Below, one piece after another: positions 42,157 through 50,952 of a stretch of DNA of 64,000 bases. Within the stretch, counting starts at the first letter, position 1; each line of letters starts with the position of its first letter. The translations under genes were made by a program, and so were the position numbers. Source of the stretch: Deltaproteobacteria bacterium (GTDB taxonomy: Bacteria; Myxococcota_A; Bradymonadia; REDH01); NCBI GenBank assembly GCA_007693585.1, contig REDH01000078.1, positions 1-64,000 of the forward strand, in the 5' to 3' direction. The notes beneath the pieces were generated by a model, which did no database searches, was not told where the DNA came from, and was given only the letters and a program-made list of their open reading frames with translations.

Positions 42157-43622
42157 TCCACCCCACCGACAGCGGCACGATCCGGAGCAGGGCCCCCCTG
42201 AGACTCCGGCGCCGCCGGCGCCGCCGAATCCTCGCCGCCTCCCTCGTCGCCCTCGGCGTGCTCGCCATCCTCCGCCACGGAGACCCCGTCCCCGACGAGA
42301 TCGAGACCACCACACCCGCCACCGCACCCGCCACCGCCGAACTCCCCACAGACCGGCTCCTCACCCTCACCGCCCCCACCCTGCGGATGCCGCTGGCCGT
42401 CGACGCCGACCCCGCAGTGCCCGCCGAGGCCGACTCCCCCACCGTCGCCCCGACCTGGGTCGAGGGACGCATCGCCCCCGACCAGTCCGTCTTCGCCGCA
42501 CTCCGCGCCCACGAGATCCCCGCGGCCAGCATCCACCCCGTCGTCGCCGCCGTCGGCGAACACTTCGACTTCCGACGCGCTCGCCCCGGGCACCGCTTCG
42601 AGGCCGAGCTGGACCACGAGGGCAACATCCTCCTCTTCCGCTTCCAGACCAGCCCGGAGACCATCTACGAGGCACGACGCACCGACGAGGGAACCTACCA
42701 GGCCGGACTCGCCAGCCTCGAACTCGAGGTCCGCATCGAGAGCCTCTCCGCCATCGTCGAGTCCAGCGTCATCGCCGCCATCGTGCGCGCCGGCGAGGAC
42801 GAGGCACTCGCCCAACGCTTCGCCGACGTCTTCCGCTGGGACATCGACTTCGGCCGCGACACCCGCCCCGGCGATGCCCTCCGCATGCTCTACGAACGCG
42901 TCTACCTCGACGGCGAGTTCCTCCGCCACGGCCGCGTCCTCGCCGCCGAGTACCGCGGCTCGCGCGCCCAGGAGTCCGCCTGGTGGTTCGACGACGACGA
43001 CGGCACCCGAGGGTACTTCGCCGCCGACGGACAGCCCCTCCAGCGCATGTTCCTCGCCTCGCCCGTCCCCGGCGCACGCATCTCCAGCCGCTTCAACCCC
43101 GACCGCATGCACCCCATCCTCAACGTGCGACGCCCCCACCTCGGCGTCGACTACGCCGCACCCACCGGAACCCCCATCCTCGCCACCGCCGACGGCACGG
43201 TCCGCACCGCCGGATACCGCGGCGCATACGGAAACTTCATCCTCATCCGCCACGCCAACGGCTACGAGACCGCCTACGCCCACCTCCACCGCATCGGACG
43301 CGGCATCCGCCCCGGTGCACGCGTCCGACAGGGGCAGACCATCGGCACCGTCGGCACCACCGGACTCTCCACCGGACCCCACCTCCACTACGAGCTGCGA
43401 CGAAACAACCGCCACATCGACCCCCTCCAGCACCGCGAGACCCGCGCCGAACCCCTGCGCGGACGAGCCCTCGCCGACTTCAACCGCGCCCAGGCCCGCC
43501 TCCAGGCCGAACTCGAACGCGTCGCCCTCCCCGACGTCGACCCCACAAGCCTCCTCGCCGAGGAACCCGAGGACGAAGACCTCAAGGACTGGGAAAACTG
43601 GGTGATGCCCGATGACCTCTAG
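42153..43622 (+). CDS. M23 family (LytM) metallopeptidase, membrane-anchored
   Basis: 489 residues, start coupled to recN by ATGA. A very basic N-terminus (RLRRRRRRR) precedes one transmembrane segment (about 26-42). Then comes a Thr/Pro linker, a domain resembling the OapA/LysM-like region of DipM/NlpD-type endopeptidases (SVFAALRAHEIPAASIHPVV), and the LytM domain at about 315-430 with the zinc ligands H-x-x-x-D (HLGVDYAAP) and H-x-H (GPHLHYEL). Active-site residues look intact, so it probably cleaves peptidoglycan cross-links. The acidic C-terminal tail overlaps the next gene by 11 bp. Confidence 0.94.
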   Translation: MIHPTDSGTIRSRAPLRLRRRRRRRILAASLVALGVLAILRHGDPVPDEIETTTPATAPATAELPTDRLLTLTAPTLRMPLAVDADPAVPAEADSPTVAPTWVEGRIAPDQSVFAALRAHEIPAASIHPVVAAVGEHFDFRRARPGHRFEAELDHEGNILLFRFQTSPETIYEARRTDEGTYQAGLASLELEVRIESLSAIVESSVIAAIVRAGEDEALAQRFADVFRWDIDFGRDTRPGDALRMLYERVYLDGEFLRHGRVLAAEYRGSRAQESAWWFDDDDGTRGYFAADGQPLQRMFLASPVPGARISSRFNPDRMHPILNVRRPHLGVDYAAPTGTPILATADGTVRTAGYRGAYGNFILIRHANGYETAYAHLHRIGRGIRPGARVRQGQTIGTVGTTGLSTGPHLHYELRRNNRHIDPLQHRETRAEPLRGRALADFNRAQARLQAELERVALPDVDPTSLLAEEPEDEDLKDWENWVMPDDL

Positions 43623-45333
43623 CCGCCACGACGGCCACCGCTGGATCCGGCGCATCCTCCCCGTCGCCGGCATCCTGCTCCTGCTCCAGATCCTCCTCGC
43701 CGCCGCCGCGCTCGTCCACGTCACCACCGCCGACTTCGACCGCGCCGTCCGAATCCTCGGCGAAACACGCCCCCTCGCCCACGCCCCCACCCCCCTCCGC
43801 GTCCACGTCTACGCCCGACACACCGGACTCGGCATCCCCCAACCCGATCTCACCGCCACCATCGACCCGGGCGACGGCCCACAACCCCTCCCCCTCTCCG
43901 CCGTCGACAGCCGCGGTGAGTTCCTCCAGACCACCACCCGCCTCTCCGGCGAAGCACGCGTCCACCTCACCGCCTCCCTCGCCCCCGGCGACGAGCGCCA
44001 GCTCTCCCTCGACCTCATCCCGTCCTCCGGACGCGACCCCTTCGCCGACCCCTCCCTCTGGCGCCCCCCCCCCACCGGCCGGCGCGGAGGGCCCCAGATC
44101 GGCTCCGGCGAACGGCCCGGCGTCCGCTTCGTCGGTCCCCTGACCTCCGCCACCGCCGCCGAGCCGTCCACCACCGACCAGGACTCCGGCAGCCCGGACT
44201 CCACCGACCAGCAGCGCCCTCCCGATGTCCCGTCCTGCGACTGGGATGTCCGTCCCGTCAGCCTCGCCGGCCCCCCCGCACGCTGGGTACGCAACCCCCT
44301 CCTCGTCCGCTTCGTCCGCGCCGACGGAACCCCCGCGGCCCGCACCACCGTCCACCTCGCACGCACCGAGGGCGAGGGCCCCGTGCCGCCCCCGCTGACA
44401 CGCACAACCGACTCCCTCGGCATCCTCGGCTTCGACGTCCGGCCCGAGAACGCCGAACGATGGACCGTTCGATGGACCTGCGACGACGCTCCCGTCGAAC
44501 GCACCCTCCTCGTCGCCCCGTCGTGGGCAGGCATCGGACTCCTGCCCCCTCCGGGCATCCACCCCGACGGAGAACCCCTCCCGCTCCAGGTGGAGCAGCA
44601 ACGACACTGGGGCTCATGGAACGCCTCCCTGTTCTGCGAAGGGCGCTGGGTACACACCGAGTCCGCCCCCGTCCGCGAGGGCCTCTCCCGGGTCACCCTC
44701 CAGCCCGGTCCTCTCGGCGCGCGCGAGACCGGTGCCATGCGCATCTGCCGAGTCGCCGCCTCCACCTCCCTCTCCACCCCGGAGCAGCGTGGCTTCTGGA
44801 TCGCCGTCGCCGACGGCGACCTCGACCCGAACGATCGCGCCGCTGCGCTGCTCGAACGCGTGCAGCGCGCCCAGCACCGACTCGGTCCTCACCTCGCCGA
44901 CGCAAGCGCCGCCACCCTCACCCGCGCCCGCCCCGACGAGGCCGAGCGCTTCGCGCAGTGGCTGCTCGCCGTCCCCGAACCGCCCTCCCTCCGATGGCCC
45001 CTGCTCGCCGACGACCAGGACGCGCACGGACAACGCATGCAGGCCTGGCGCGAACGACACACCCGACGCCTCGTTCTCCTGCTGCTCGCCGACGGCGGCC
45101 TCATCACGCTCGGCATGGCCGCCTTCGCCATCCCGGCCCTCCGCCGCCGCCGCCGTGCGCTCATGGCGGTCATCGACGACATCGACGCCGCCGCCGATGA
45201 CCCCGATGCTTGCGGAGCGCCCGCCGAGGAGCTGGTCGACAGCCGCAGGGCCATCCTCGCCCTCGTGTTCGCCATGGGCGCCGTCGTGTGCTTCGGCATC
45301 GCCCTGGCCACACTCGTCTCCTTCATGCGCTGA
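43612..45333 (+). CDS. Membrane protein with Ig-like extracytoplasmic region, unknown function
   Basis: 573 residues. The start (ATG 43612) lies inside the end of the M23 gene. One N-terminal transmembrane helix (LPVAGILLLLQILLAAAALV, about 16-36) is followed by a long extracytoplasmic part with two beta-sandwich-like repeats (P-L-R-V-H-V-Y-A-R-H-T and P-L-L-V-R-F-V-R-A-D-G-T patterns), and two helices near the C-terminus (about 475-495 and 545-570). The repeats resemble the macroglobulin or carboxypeptidase-regulatory type used in cell-surface proteins. Tight packing with the M23 peptidase suggests a shared cell-wall role. I do not recognise the family. Confidence 0.8.
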   Translation: MTSSRHDGHRWIRRILPVAGILLLLQILLAAAALVHVTTADFDRAVRILGETRPLAHAPTPLRVHVYARHTGLGIPQPDLTATIDPGDGPQPLPLSAVDSRGEFLQTTTRLSGEARVHLTASLAPGDERQLSLDLIPSSGRDPFADPSLWRPPPTGRRGGPQIGSGERPGVRFVGPLTSATAAEPSTTDQDSGSPDSTDQQRPPDVPSCDWDVRPVSLAGPPARWVRNPLLVRFVRADGTPAARTTVHLARTEGEGPVPPPLTRTTDSLGILGFDVRPENAERWTVRWTCDDAPVERTLLVAPSWAGIGLLPPPGIHPDGEPLPLQVEQQRHWGSWNASLFCEGRWVHTESAPVREGLSRVTLQPGPLGARETGAMRICRVAASTSLSTPEQRGFWIAVADGDLDPNDRAAALLERVQRAQHRLGPHLADASAATLTRARPDEAERFAQWLLAVPEPPSLRWPLLADDQDAHGQRMQAWRERHTRRLVLLLLADGGLITLGMAAFAIPALRRRRRALMAVIDDIDAAADDPDACGAPAEELVDSRRAILALVFAMGAVVCFGIALATLVSFMR

Positions 45334-45503
45334 GTCGCCCGACGACCGCGCGGGACCGAACCGGTTGCCGTCGGCCGCGAAGGCGAGTAACGTGACGCAC
45401 GGGCGGGAAGCGTGCGCGCCCGCAACCGCCGGCTTCGAGGCCGCATCCCCCGTCCAGGGTCCGCGCGATCGCGGAACGATCCCGACGCACAAGAGCCATT
45501 GCC

Positions 45504-47135
45504 ATGAACCGCCTGCTCATCGTCGCCCTCCTCGCCAGCCTCGTCCTGGCCGCCTGCTCGGATATGCCCGTCCGCACCGTGGACGACGCCATCGCAGCCG
45601 AGGAGTCCGCGATCATCGCGACCCCGGTCCGCAACGCCGTGGACGTCATCTGGGTCGTCGACAACTCCAACTCCATGCGCCCGTTCCAGCTCCGCCTGGC
45701 GCGCGACCTGCCCGCGCTGGCCTCCGCACTCGCCGAGCTCAACGTCGACTTCAACTTCGCCGTCACCACCGTCTGGCGCGACGATACCGGCTTCCGCGAC
45801 CGACCCGACCCCCGCGAGCTCGACTCCCGCTTCCGACCCGACGGCTTCCGCGAGCGCTGCGAGGAGCCCCGCGGACCCGTGCTCCGCGCGGTCGACTACC
45901 GCGACAACCGCGGCATCGTGGACATCGACGCCCTCCAGAGCGACTTCGAGTGCCTCTCCGCCGTCGGCGAGGAGCCCAACGCCGCCACCGAGATGGGGCT
46001 CCAGGTCGTCCAGCGTCGCATCATCGAGGAGTTCCAGGGCAACGACCCCGTCGGCTTCCTGCGCGACGACGCCCTCCTCGTCGTCATCTTCCTCAGCGAC
46101 GAGGACGACTGCTCCCAGGAACAGCTCCGCATCACGAGCAACGCCTGCTACCAGCGAACCAACTACTTCGACCTCACCGACGTCGGCGAGATCGAACGCA
46201 CCCTCCTCGAGGCCAAGGGCGCCAACTTCGAGGACCCCGCCAGCGTTCAGGCCGCCCGCGACCGTGTGCTCGTGCTCGGCCTCATCGGCCCCCCCATCGT
46301 GGGTGGCGTCTACAAGCCCACCCTGATCGGCCCCGTCAGCGAGAACGCCGCCACCACCTGCAGCGGCGTGTTCACCGGCCTCCCAGGCCTCCCCGACTCC
46401 TGCAGTGTCGCCGCCGACTGCGGCGTCAGCGGCGGCATCCTCCAGTACGTCTGCCAGAACAGCGAGTGCGGCCTCGTCGTCACCGCCAACTCCTCCTACC
46501 GCTACTGGGACCTCATGCGCCGCTTCGTCCCCAGTTACCGCCCCCCCGGTGCCGAACCAGAGGAGTCCGGGAGCGCCAGCGAAGGCGAAGAGACCCCCGC
46601 CGCTCCCGAGGGCGTCGACATCTGGGAGAACGACCCGATCGGCTTCATCCCCCCGCCCAGCGAGCAGCCCTGGCGGCCGATCTGCGCCGCGGACTACAGC
46701 CCCGTGCTCCGCGCCCTGGCGCGGCAGATCACCAGCGTCCTCGAACTCAACTGCCTCCCCTCCCGGCCTCGGGGCTGCGAGACCAACGCCGACTGCTCCG
46801 CCGGCGCTCAGTGCATCCTCTCCACCAACCCGCAGTTCGGTGGATGCCCCGCCCAGAACCTGTGCACCGACTTCCGCATCCAGGTCGAGCTGCTCGAGGA
46901 CGAACCCCGCCGCGCACGCGGCTCGATCACCGCAGGAGAGTACTGCGCCAACTTCGACAGCAACCGCGAGACCACCGGAGGCTACATCCCCGCAGAAGAC
47001 GCCGAGTTCTACGTCGACTTCCGCGCCCTCCGATGCCCCTACGGCGCCGGCTTCAACTTCACCCAGGGCAACCAGCCCGCCGATGACGTCCAGTTCCGGC
47101 TCCGCTACCCGGTCTCCATCAGCGACGACTTCTAG
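45504..47135 (+). CDS. VWA-domain lipoprotein with cysteine-rich modules
   Basis: 543 residues. Lipobox LVLAAC (Cys 18). A von Willebrand factor A-like domain follows with the metal-ion site D-x-S-x-S at residues 53-57 (VVDNSNSM) and VVIFLSDEDDC as the later strand. The remainder is rich in Cys, including C-x5-C modules (CSVAADCG, CETNADCSAGAQC). Many Myxococcota encode such surface lipoproteins; in Myxococcus, CglB combines a VWA-type fold with many Cys and serves as the gliding adhesin worked by the Glt machine. Whether this gene plays that part is unknown. A weak promoter-like pair TTGCCG/TAACGT with 17-bp spacing lies at 45365-45393. Confidence 0.87.
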   Translation: MNRLLIVALLASLVLAACSDMPVRTVDDAIAAEESAIIATPVRNAVDVIWVVDNSNSMRPFQLRLARDLPALASALAELNVDFNFAVTTVWRDDTGFRDRPDPRELDSRFRPDGFRERCEEPRGPVLRAVDYRDNRGIVDIDALQSDFECLSAVGEEPNAATEMGLQVVQRRIIEEFQGNDPVGFLRDDALLVVIFLSDEDDCSQEQLRITSNACYQRTNYFDLTDVGEIERTLLEAKGANFEDPASVQAARDRVLVLGLIGPPIVGGVYKPTLIGPVSENAATTCSGVFTGLPGLPDSCSVAADCGVSGGILQYVCQNSECGLVVTANSSYRYWDLMRRFVPSYRPPGAEPEESGSASEGEETPAAPEGVDIWENDPIGFIPPPSEQPWRPICAADYSPVLRALARQITSVLELNCLPSRPRGCETNADCSAGAQCILSTNPQFGGCPAQNLCTDFRIQVELLEDEPRRARGSITAGEYCANFDSNRETTGGYIPAEDAEFYVDFRALRCPYGAGFNFTQGNQPADDVQFRLRYPVSISDDF

Positions 47136-47418
47136 CGCGCGCTTCGCATCCCGCTCTCCACCCGCGACGACATCCGGCGCGCGCTCCGGCAGGGCGCCGC
47201 ACCACACCGGTACCGTGCGGTGTTCCACCTTCGACATCCACGGGGCCACTGCCGGGCAGCCCCAGACCACACGCCAACGGAACGGCATCCGGGCGTTCGC
47301 CAGCGACTTCGTCGGGCAGGGGCTCCAACAGGCCGGAGAACCGGCCCATCGCCTCGTGACCCGCAACGCCAGAGCGGACGTCCTGCTCCCGACTGGGCAT
47401 CGGTTGCGACACTGTACC
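47136..47418. other. Intergenic region before a strong terminator
   Basis: Roughly 280 bp after the VWA gene with no supported open frame on either strand. It may be the 3' untranslated part of the VWA mRNA or hold a small RNA that ends at the terminator at 47419-47462. No known RNA family is recognised. Confidence 0.4.
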
Positions 47419-47462
47419 CGCCGTGCGGTGAGGTGCACCACCTCGCCGCACGGCGATTTTTT
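47419..47462 (+). terminator. Strong intrinsic terminator
   Basis: CGCCGTGCGGTGAGGTG (47419-47435) pairs with 47439-47455 over 17 bp (one G-U wobble) around a CAC loop, followed by ATTTTTT (47456-47462). It is the clearest intrinsic terminator in the window. It lies 284 bp beyond the VWA stop codon. Confidence 0.9.
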
Positions 47463-47486
47463 GATCGCGACGCCCTCCCCCGATAG

Positions 47487-47519
47487 ATCCGGGATCACGG
47501 GGAGGCACCCGTCCCGGAT
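47487..47519 (+). other. Hairpin in the leader of the RHH-like gene
   Basis: ATCCGGGA (47487-47494) pairs with TCCCGGAT (47512-47519); an inner CGGG/CCCG stem closes a 6-nt loop. It ends 38 bp before the start codon, so it probably folds in the 5' leader of the downstream mRNA. Confidence 0.45.
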
Positions 47520-47557
47520 GTCTCCAGTGCCCCCTGACCCCCCGTCCGAGGTGTTCC

Positions 47558-47749
47558 ATGCCCGCCAAGCAGAAGCTGACCGTCTACGTGCCTGATGGCA
47601 TCCACGAGGAGATGAAGGCCGAGGCCGACCGCCAGGACCGCTCCGTGTCCTGGCTCGTCGAGCACTGCTGGAAGATGGCGCGCAACCGGATGCAGTCCTA
47701 CCCCGGTGTCTCCGAGCTCGTCGAGGACGTCGCCGCCGACCACACCTGA
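47558..47749 (+). CDS. Small ribbon-helix-helix-like protein (TIGR04563-like)
   Basis: 63 residues from ATG 47558 with GAGGTG upstream. A strand (KQKLTVYVP) is followed by two helices (IHEEMKAEADRQDRSVSWLV, EHCWKMARNRM), the beta-alpha-alpha order of ribbon-helix-helix DNA-binding proteins. I recall a small-protein family common in Myxococcota with the same DRSxSW(I/L)V-x-x-xWK core, annotated TIGR04563; this fits well. It may regulate its own transcription. There is no toxin-like partner next to it. Confidence 0.75.
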   Translation: MPAKQKLTVYVPDGIHEEMKAEADRQDRSVSWLVEHCWKMARNRMQSYPGVSELVEDVAADHT

Positions 47750-48056
47750 AGGCGCCAGGCCCCCGGGCAGCAAGGTCCATGCCAGTGCCCCCGTCCATGA
47801 CGGCGCGCACCGGGACCTCGCGGGGGACCACACGCGACCGTCCGAGGCGCTCGGAGGGCGTCGACATGGACGGTCCCTGACCGCGCTCAATGATTCCCCG
47901 GGGGATCACACACGACCGTCCGTGGCGCTCGGAGATCCTCGACGCGCCCGGTCCCGGACGACTCTGCTCGCGTCGCCCCCCGCGCACCTCCCGAGGCACC
48001 GGGGCGTCGCGCACCCCCCGTGACCGCCCGCTCCACCGCGGGTCGGCCCCCCCCGG
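47750..48056. repeat. Intergenic region with an imperfect 36-bp direct repeat
   Basis: Two 36-bp copies (47821-47856 and 47899-47934) differ at three positions; the period is 78 bp. Both begin CGGGGGA-CACAC-CGACCGTC and end GGCGCTCGGAG. Similarity continues weakly into the flanks. The region lies between convergent genes and no coding frame in it looks real. Confidence 0.7.
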
Positions 48057-48986
48057 TCAGTCCTCGTCGCGACGCTCGGCCTCGATCCGCGCCTGCAGCC
48101 CGGACAGGCGCTGCTGTGCCGTGGCACGCCAACCGTGGGTGCTGAACCGTCCGAGGAACGTCTCGTAGGCGGCCACCGCCGCCTCGCGCTGTCCGGAACG
48201 CTCCAGGGACTCCGCCATGCGGAACCACCCCACCGCGGCATCGCGGCGCCCCAGCGTCTCGGGACTCAGTGCCTCCTCGTACCAGGAGGCTGCCGCGCGA
48301 TAGTCGCGCAGCGCGTGCAGCGACTCCGCCAGCCACCACGCGCGTTCCGTCGCGTACGGGACCACGGCCGCGAAGCCGTGCGATCGCAGGAGGGCGTCAC
48401 GCGCCTCGGCCCACTCGCCGGAGCCGGCGTATCGTCGGCCGGCCAGCCACGCATCTTCCGCCAACCGATGGCGGTATCGCTCCAGCTCTCGTCGGAAGAG
48501 CTCCACGGTGGTCCGGTCCTGCAGGCGCCCCTGCACCTGCCCGAACCGCTCGACGGCCTCCTCGTATCGCTCGGCGACGATAAGCTCGTGAAACTGCCAG
48601 GCCTCGCGCTCGGACTCCCGCCGGGCCTGCAGGTCGGTCTCCAGTTCCGCGATTCGGGCCTCCAGCGTCGTGATGCGCTCTGCGGCGAGCGCCTGGTCGA
48701 GGGCGTTGCGCTCCACGCTGGCCCGGAAGAAGAGGAGCAGGCCGATGAATGTCAGCGCGGCGAAGAGGAAGTAGGCGACGGCGGAGTTGAAGAAGCTCCG
48801 GCGCTCCAGCCCGTCGACGCTGCGCTGGAGCTGGCGGATTTCGCCGCCGAGGGACCGCACGGCATGTTCGGTCCGGATCGAGAGGTTGCGCGCCTCGGTG
48901 GTCTCCTGTCGCACGACCGCGAGCGCGTCCTCGCTTCGAGGCGCGGGTTGGCCTGCGCCACTCGACCGCGTCTGGTCCCGGCTCAT
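48057..48986 (-). CDS. Membrane-anchored coiled-coil/TPR protein
   Basis: 309 residues from ATG 48986, coupled by a 4-bp overlap to the small gene upstream. An N-terminal cytoplasmic stretch with a heptad-like helix (about 25-65) precedes one transmembrane helix (about 68-88, AVAYFLFAALTFIGLLLFF), then a coiled coil (about 93-135, ERITTLEARIAELETDLQAR) and four or so TPR-like units (WAEARDALLRSHGFAAVVPY, YRAAASWYEEAL, REAAVAAYETFLGRF). The coiled-coil plus TPR layout recalls CpoB/YbgF, though that protein is soluble and periplasmic. It is the last gene of a four-gene envelope operon. Confidence 0.82.
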   Translation of the reverse strand: MSRDQTRSSGAGQPAPRSEDALAVVRQETTEARNLSIRTEHAVRSLGGEIRQLQRSVDGLERRSFFNSAVAYFLFAALTFIGLLLFFRASVERNALDQALAAERITTLEARIAELETDLQARRESEREAWQFHELIVAERYEEAVERFGQVQGRLQDRTTVELFRRELERYRHRLAEDAWLAGRRYAGSGEWAEARDALLRSHGFAAVVPYATERAWWLAESLHALRDYRAAASWYEEALSPETLGRRDAAVGWFRMAESLERSGQREAAVAAYETFLGRFSTHGWRATAQQRLSGLQARIEAERRDED

Positions 48987-49183
48987 GGCTCCACGGTGGC
49001 GGAGAAGGGAGACAGGGGAGGGGGCTCCTGCACGTTCCCGTCGCGCAGGCCGGTGACGACGCCGAAGACGGTCGCACCGATCGTCCAGGCGATCAGCGCC
49101 ACGATGACGAAGAGTCCGGCACGCCGGAGACGGTTGGCGCGTGCCTGCAGGCGGGGGGAGAGGTCCGTCTTCTCGGTCATCAT
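48983..49183 (-). CDS. Small single-span membrane protein
   Basis: 66 residues; the start can be ATG 49183 or 49180. One transmembrane helix (about 22-45, AGLFVIVALIAWTIGATVFGVV) is flanked by a basic N-terminus (RLQARANRLRR) and a short Pro-rich tail, so the N-terminus is probably cytoplasmic. Its start overlaps the stop of the lipoprotein upstream, and its stop overlaps the start of the coiled-coil/TPR gene, implying translational coupling through all four genes. Family not recognised. Confidence 0.72.
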   Translation of the reverse strand: MMTEKTDLSPRLQARANRLRRAGLFVIVALIAWTIGATVFGVVTGLRDGNVQEPPPLSPFSATVEP

Positions 49184-50952
49184 GGCAGGTCGCGCGGAGC
49201 GGAGGCGTCGTCGGTCGGCTCGAGGGCCGGCAGCAGCAATCTGTACACGCCTTCGGCTCCGGTGATCGAGGTGGCGACCGTGCGCGCCGTGTTCCCGTCG
49301 AGGATCCAGGCGTTGACTTCGGCGCCGACGAGCGGCGAGCCGTCCGGGCGCAGGGTTCGCCCGCTGACGACGCCACTCTCGGGCAGGACGAAGACGTGGT
49401 CTTCCGGCGGCTCCCCGTCAACCTCCACGCGAACGGGGAAGATCGCCCGCGCGAGCCCGCGCTGTGCGGGCGGGGTGATCTCCACCCGCTGTGTTCCGGG
49501 CAGGGCGCGAAGCACGAAGCGGCCGTCCTCGCCGGTCTGGGCGTACGCGCCGAGGAGTTGCGGCGTCACGCCGAGCTCGGCAAAGGTCTCTTCGTCGCGC
49601 AGCGGCTGGAAGGTGACGCGGGCGTCGACCACGGGATCGACCCCGTTGGGTGCGAGCACGACGCCCTGCACCTCGACCCGCTCTCCGAGCTCGATGTCGA
49701 GGGAGGTCTCGCGCACTGCGGGGGCGATCTCGACGTCGCGCACGGACTGGATGGCGAGGGCCGGGTCCTGGGGGATCACACTCAGGGTGTAGCGCTGCGG
49801 GAAGAGCGTCAGGACGGCGCGCCCGGCGTCATCTGTTCGGGCCGAGGCAGCGTAGGAGAGTGCCTCCGGCCGGACGCGTCGTGGGTCCGCGGTCTGTGGT
49901 GGCAGGCTGTCCTCCGACGACGTGTCGGGCAGGGTGGGCAGTGCGCCGCTGCGCGCGCTGAGGTTGGCGCCGGGGACCGGTGAGCCATCGGGCGCGCGGA
50001 CGTGGACGGACAGCTCCACCGGCGCACCCTGTCGTCCCATGTCGAACGTGAAGACATCGTCGCGCGTCTGTTCGGTGAGGTGCACGGGTTCGAAGGTGAT
50101 GTTCGGCACGGGCGCGGCGCTGTCCTGGGTCGGGCGCACGCTGAGCCGGTAGCGGGAGGCCTCGAGGGGCGCGTGCACCAGGAACTCGCCGCTGGCATCG
50201 GTCACGCCGGAGGTCGAGAGGTGGGTTCGATCGAGGCTGAAGGCCTGCACCCGCACGCCCGCGGCGGGGACGTCGGCCCCGCTCGCGTCGTCACGCCTCA
50301 CCAGCCGGCCCCGCAGGGGGCGCGCCCGCTCCGCTGGCGGGATCACGAAGGTCCGCTCGGTGCTGTCGGTGATCAGAACGTTGCTGAACCGGGTAGGCGG
50401 CGTATTGGGCATCGCCGGGCGGATGGTGACGTCGTAGGTGCCTGGACTCAGAGCGACATCCCAGTACCCGGCCCGGGCTGCGGTCTCCTCGCTGATCGCG
50501 GTCACCGGATCGAAGAGGTGGGCCCAGGGGCCGACGGGGACGAACCGGATCTCGGCGTTGCGCGCTGCGACCCGCTCGTCCGGGTTCACCGCGTCGTAGA
50601 CAACCGTGCCGAAGTAGCGCACGGGCGGGGTGACCACCAGGTCGGGGACCGGGGTGCCGAGCCGGACGTCGAGCTCGGCGAGCTGCGGGGCGAGGCCGCT
50701 CGCGCTCTGCGGCGGGCGCAGGTGCAGGACGATCCGCAGGGGCGTGTCGAAGCCCTGCGCGCACAGGCCGGATTGGCACGAGTAACCTTCCGGGCAGTCC
50801 GCCGATGTGGAGCAGAGCAGGTCGGGCAGATCCACCGAGGCGGTGTCGGGCTCGGCACAGCCGACGACGACGAACAGGGCGCTCAGCAGAAGGCCGGCGA
50901 GCCGGGATCCGCGGATGGGGCGACGAATGGTCCGGGTCGCCTCAGGGGTCAT
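49180..50952 (-). CDS. Lipoprotein with Cys module and repeated carboxypeptidase-regulatory-like domains
   Basis: 590 residues from ATG 50952. Lipobox VVVGC (Cys 32). A C-x5-C-x5-C-x4-C module follows at residues 47-64. The rest holds a series of beta-sandwich domains of the carboxypeptidase-regulatory/SdrD type, recognisable by repeated G-x-V-T-D-A-S-G-E-F, A-R-T-D-D-A-G-R-A and T-G-E-D-G-R-F turns (three or four copies), ending in an S-G-R-T-L-R-P-D-G-S-P-L-V-G-A-E-V unit. It is an outer-surface or periplasmic structural lipoprotein. It overlaps both neighbours in the operon (11 bp upstream, a few bases downstream). Confidence 0.85.
   Translation of the reverse strand: MTPEATRTIRRPIRGSRLAGLLLSALFVVVGCAEPDTASVDLPDLLCSTSADCPEGYSCQSGLCAQGFDTPLRIVLHLRPPQSASGLAPQLAELDVRLGTPVPDLVVTPPVRYFGTVVYDAVNPDERVAARNAEIRFVPVGPWAHLFDPVTAISEETAARAGYWDVALSPGTYDVTIRPAMPNTPPTRFSNVLITDSTERTFVIPPAERARPLRGRLVRRDDASGADVPAAGVRVQAFSLDRTHLSTSGVTDASGEFLVHAPLEASRYRLSVRPTQDSAAPVPNITFEPVHLTEQTRDDVFTFDMGRQGAPVELSVHVRAPDGSPVPGANLSARSGALPTLPDTSSEDSLPPQTADPRRVRPEALSYAASARTDDAGRAVLTLFPQRYTLSVIPQDPALAIQSVRDVEIAPAVRETSLDIELGERVEVQGVVLAPNGVDPVVDARVTFQPLRDEETFAELGVTPQLLGAYAQTGEDGRFVLRALPGTQRVEITPPAQRGLARAIFPVRVEVDGEPPEDHVFVLPESGVVSGRTLRPDGSPLVGAEVNAWILDGNTARTVATSITGAEGVYRLLLPALEPTDDASAPRDLP

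Noticed and set aside
43601-43625. Frameshift between the M23 peptidase and the next gene
   Set aside because: The M23 protein is complete with a normal acidic end and the next gene begins with its own membrane anchor; an 11-bp overlap is ordinary here.
44889-48014. 1,041-codon minus-strand frame opposite the VWA gene and following spacer
   Set aside because: Covers a clear lipoprotein gene, a terminator and an RHH gene on the other strand; no start signal or domain.
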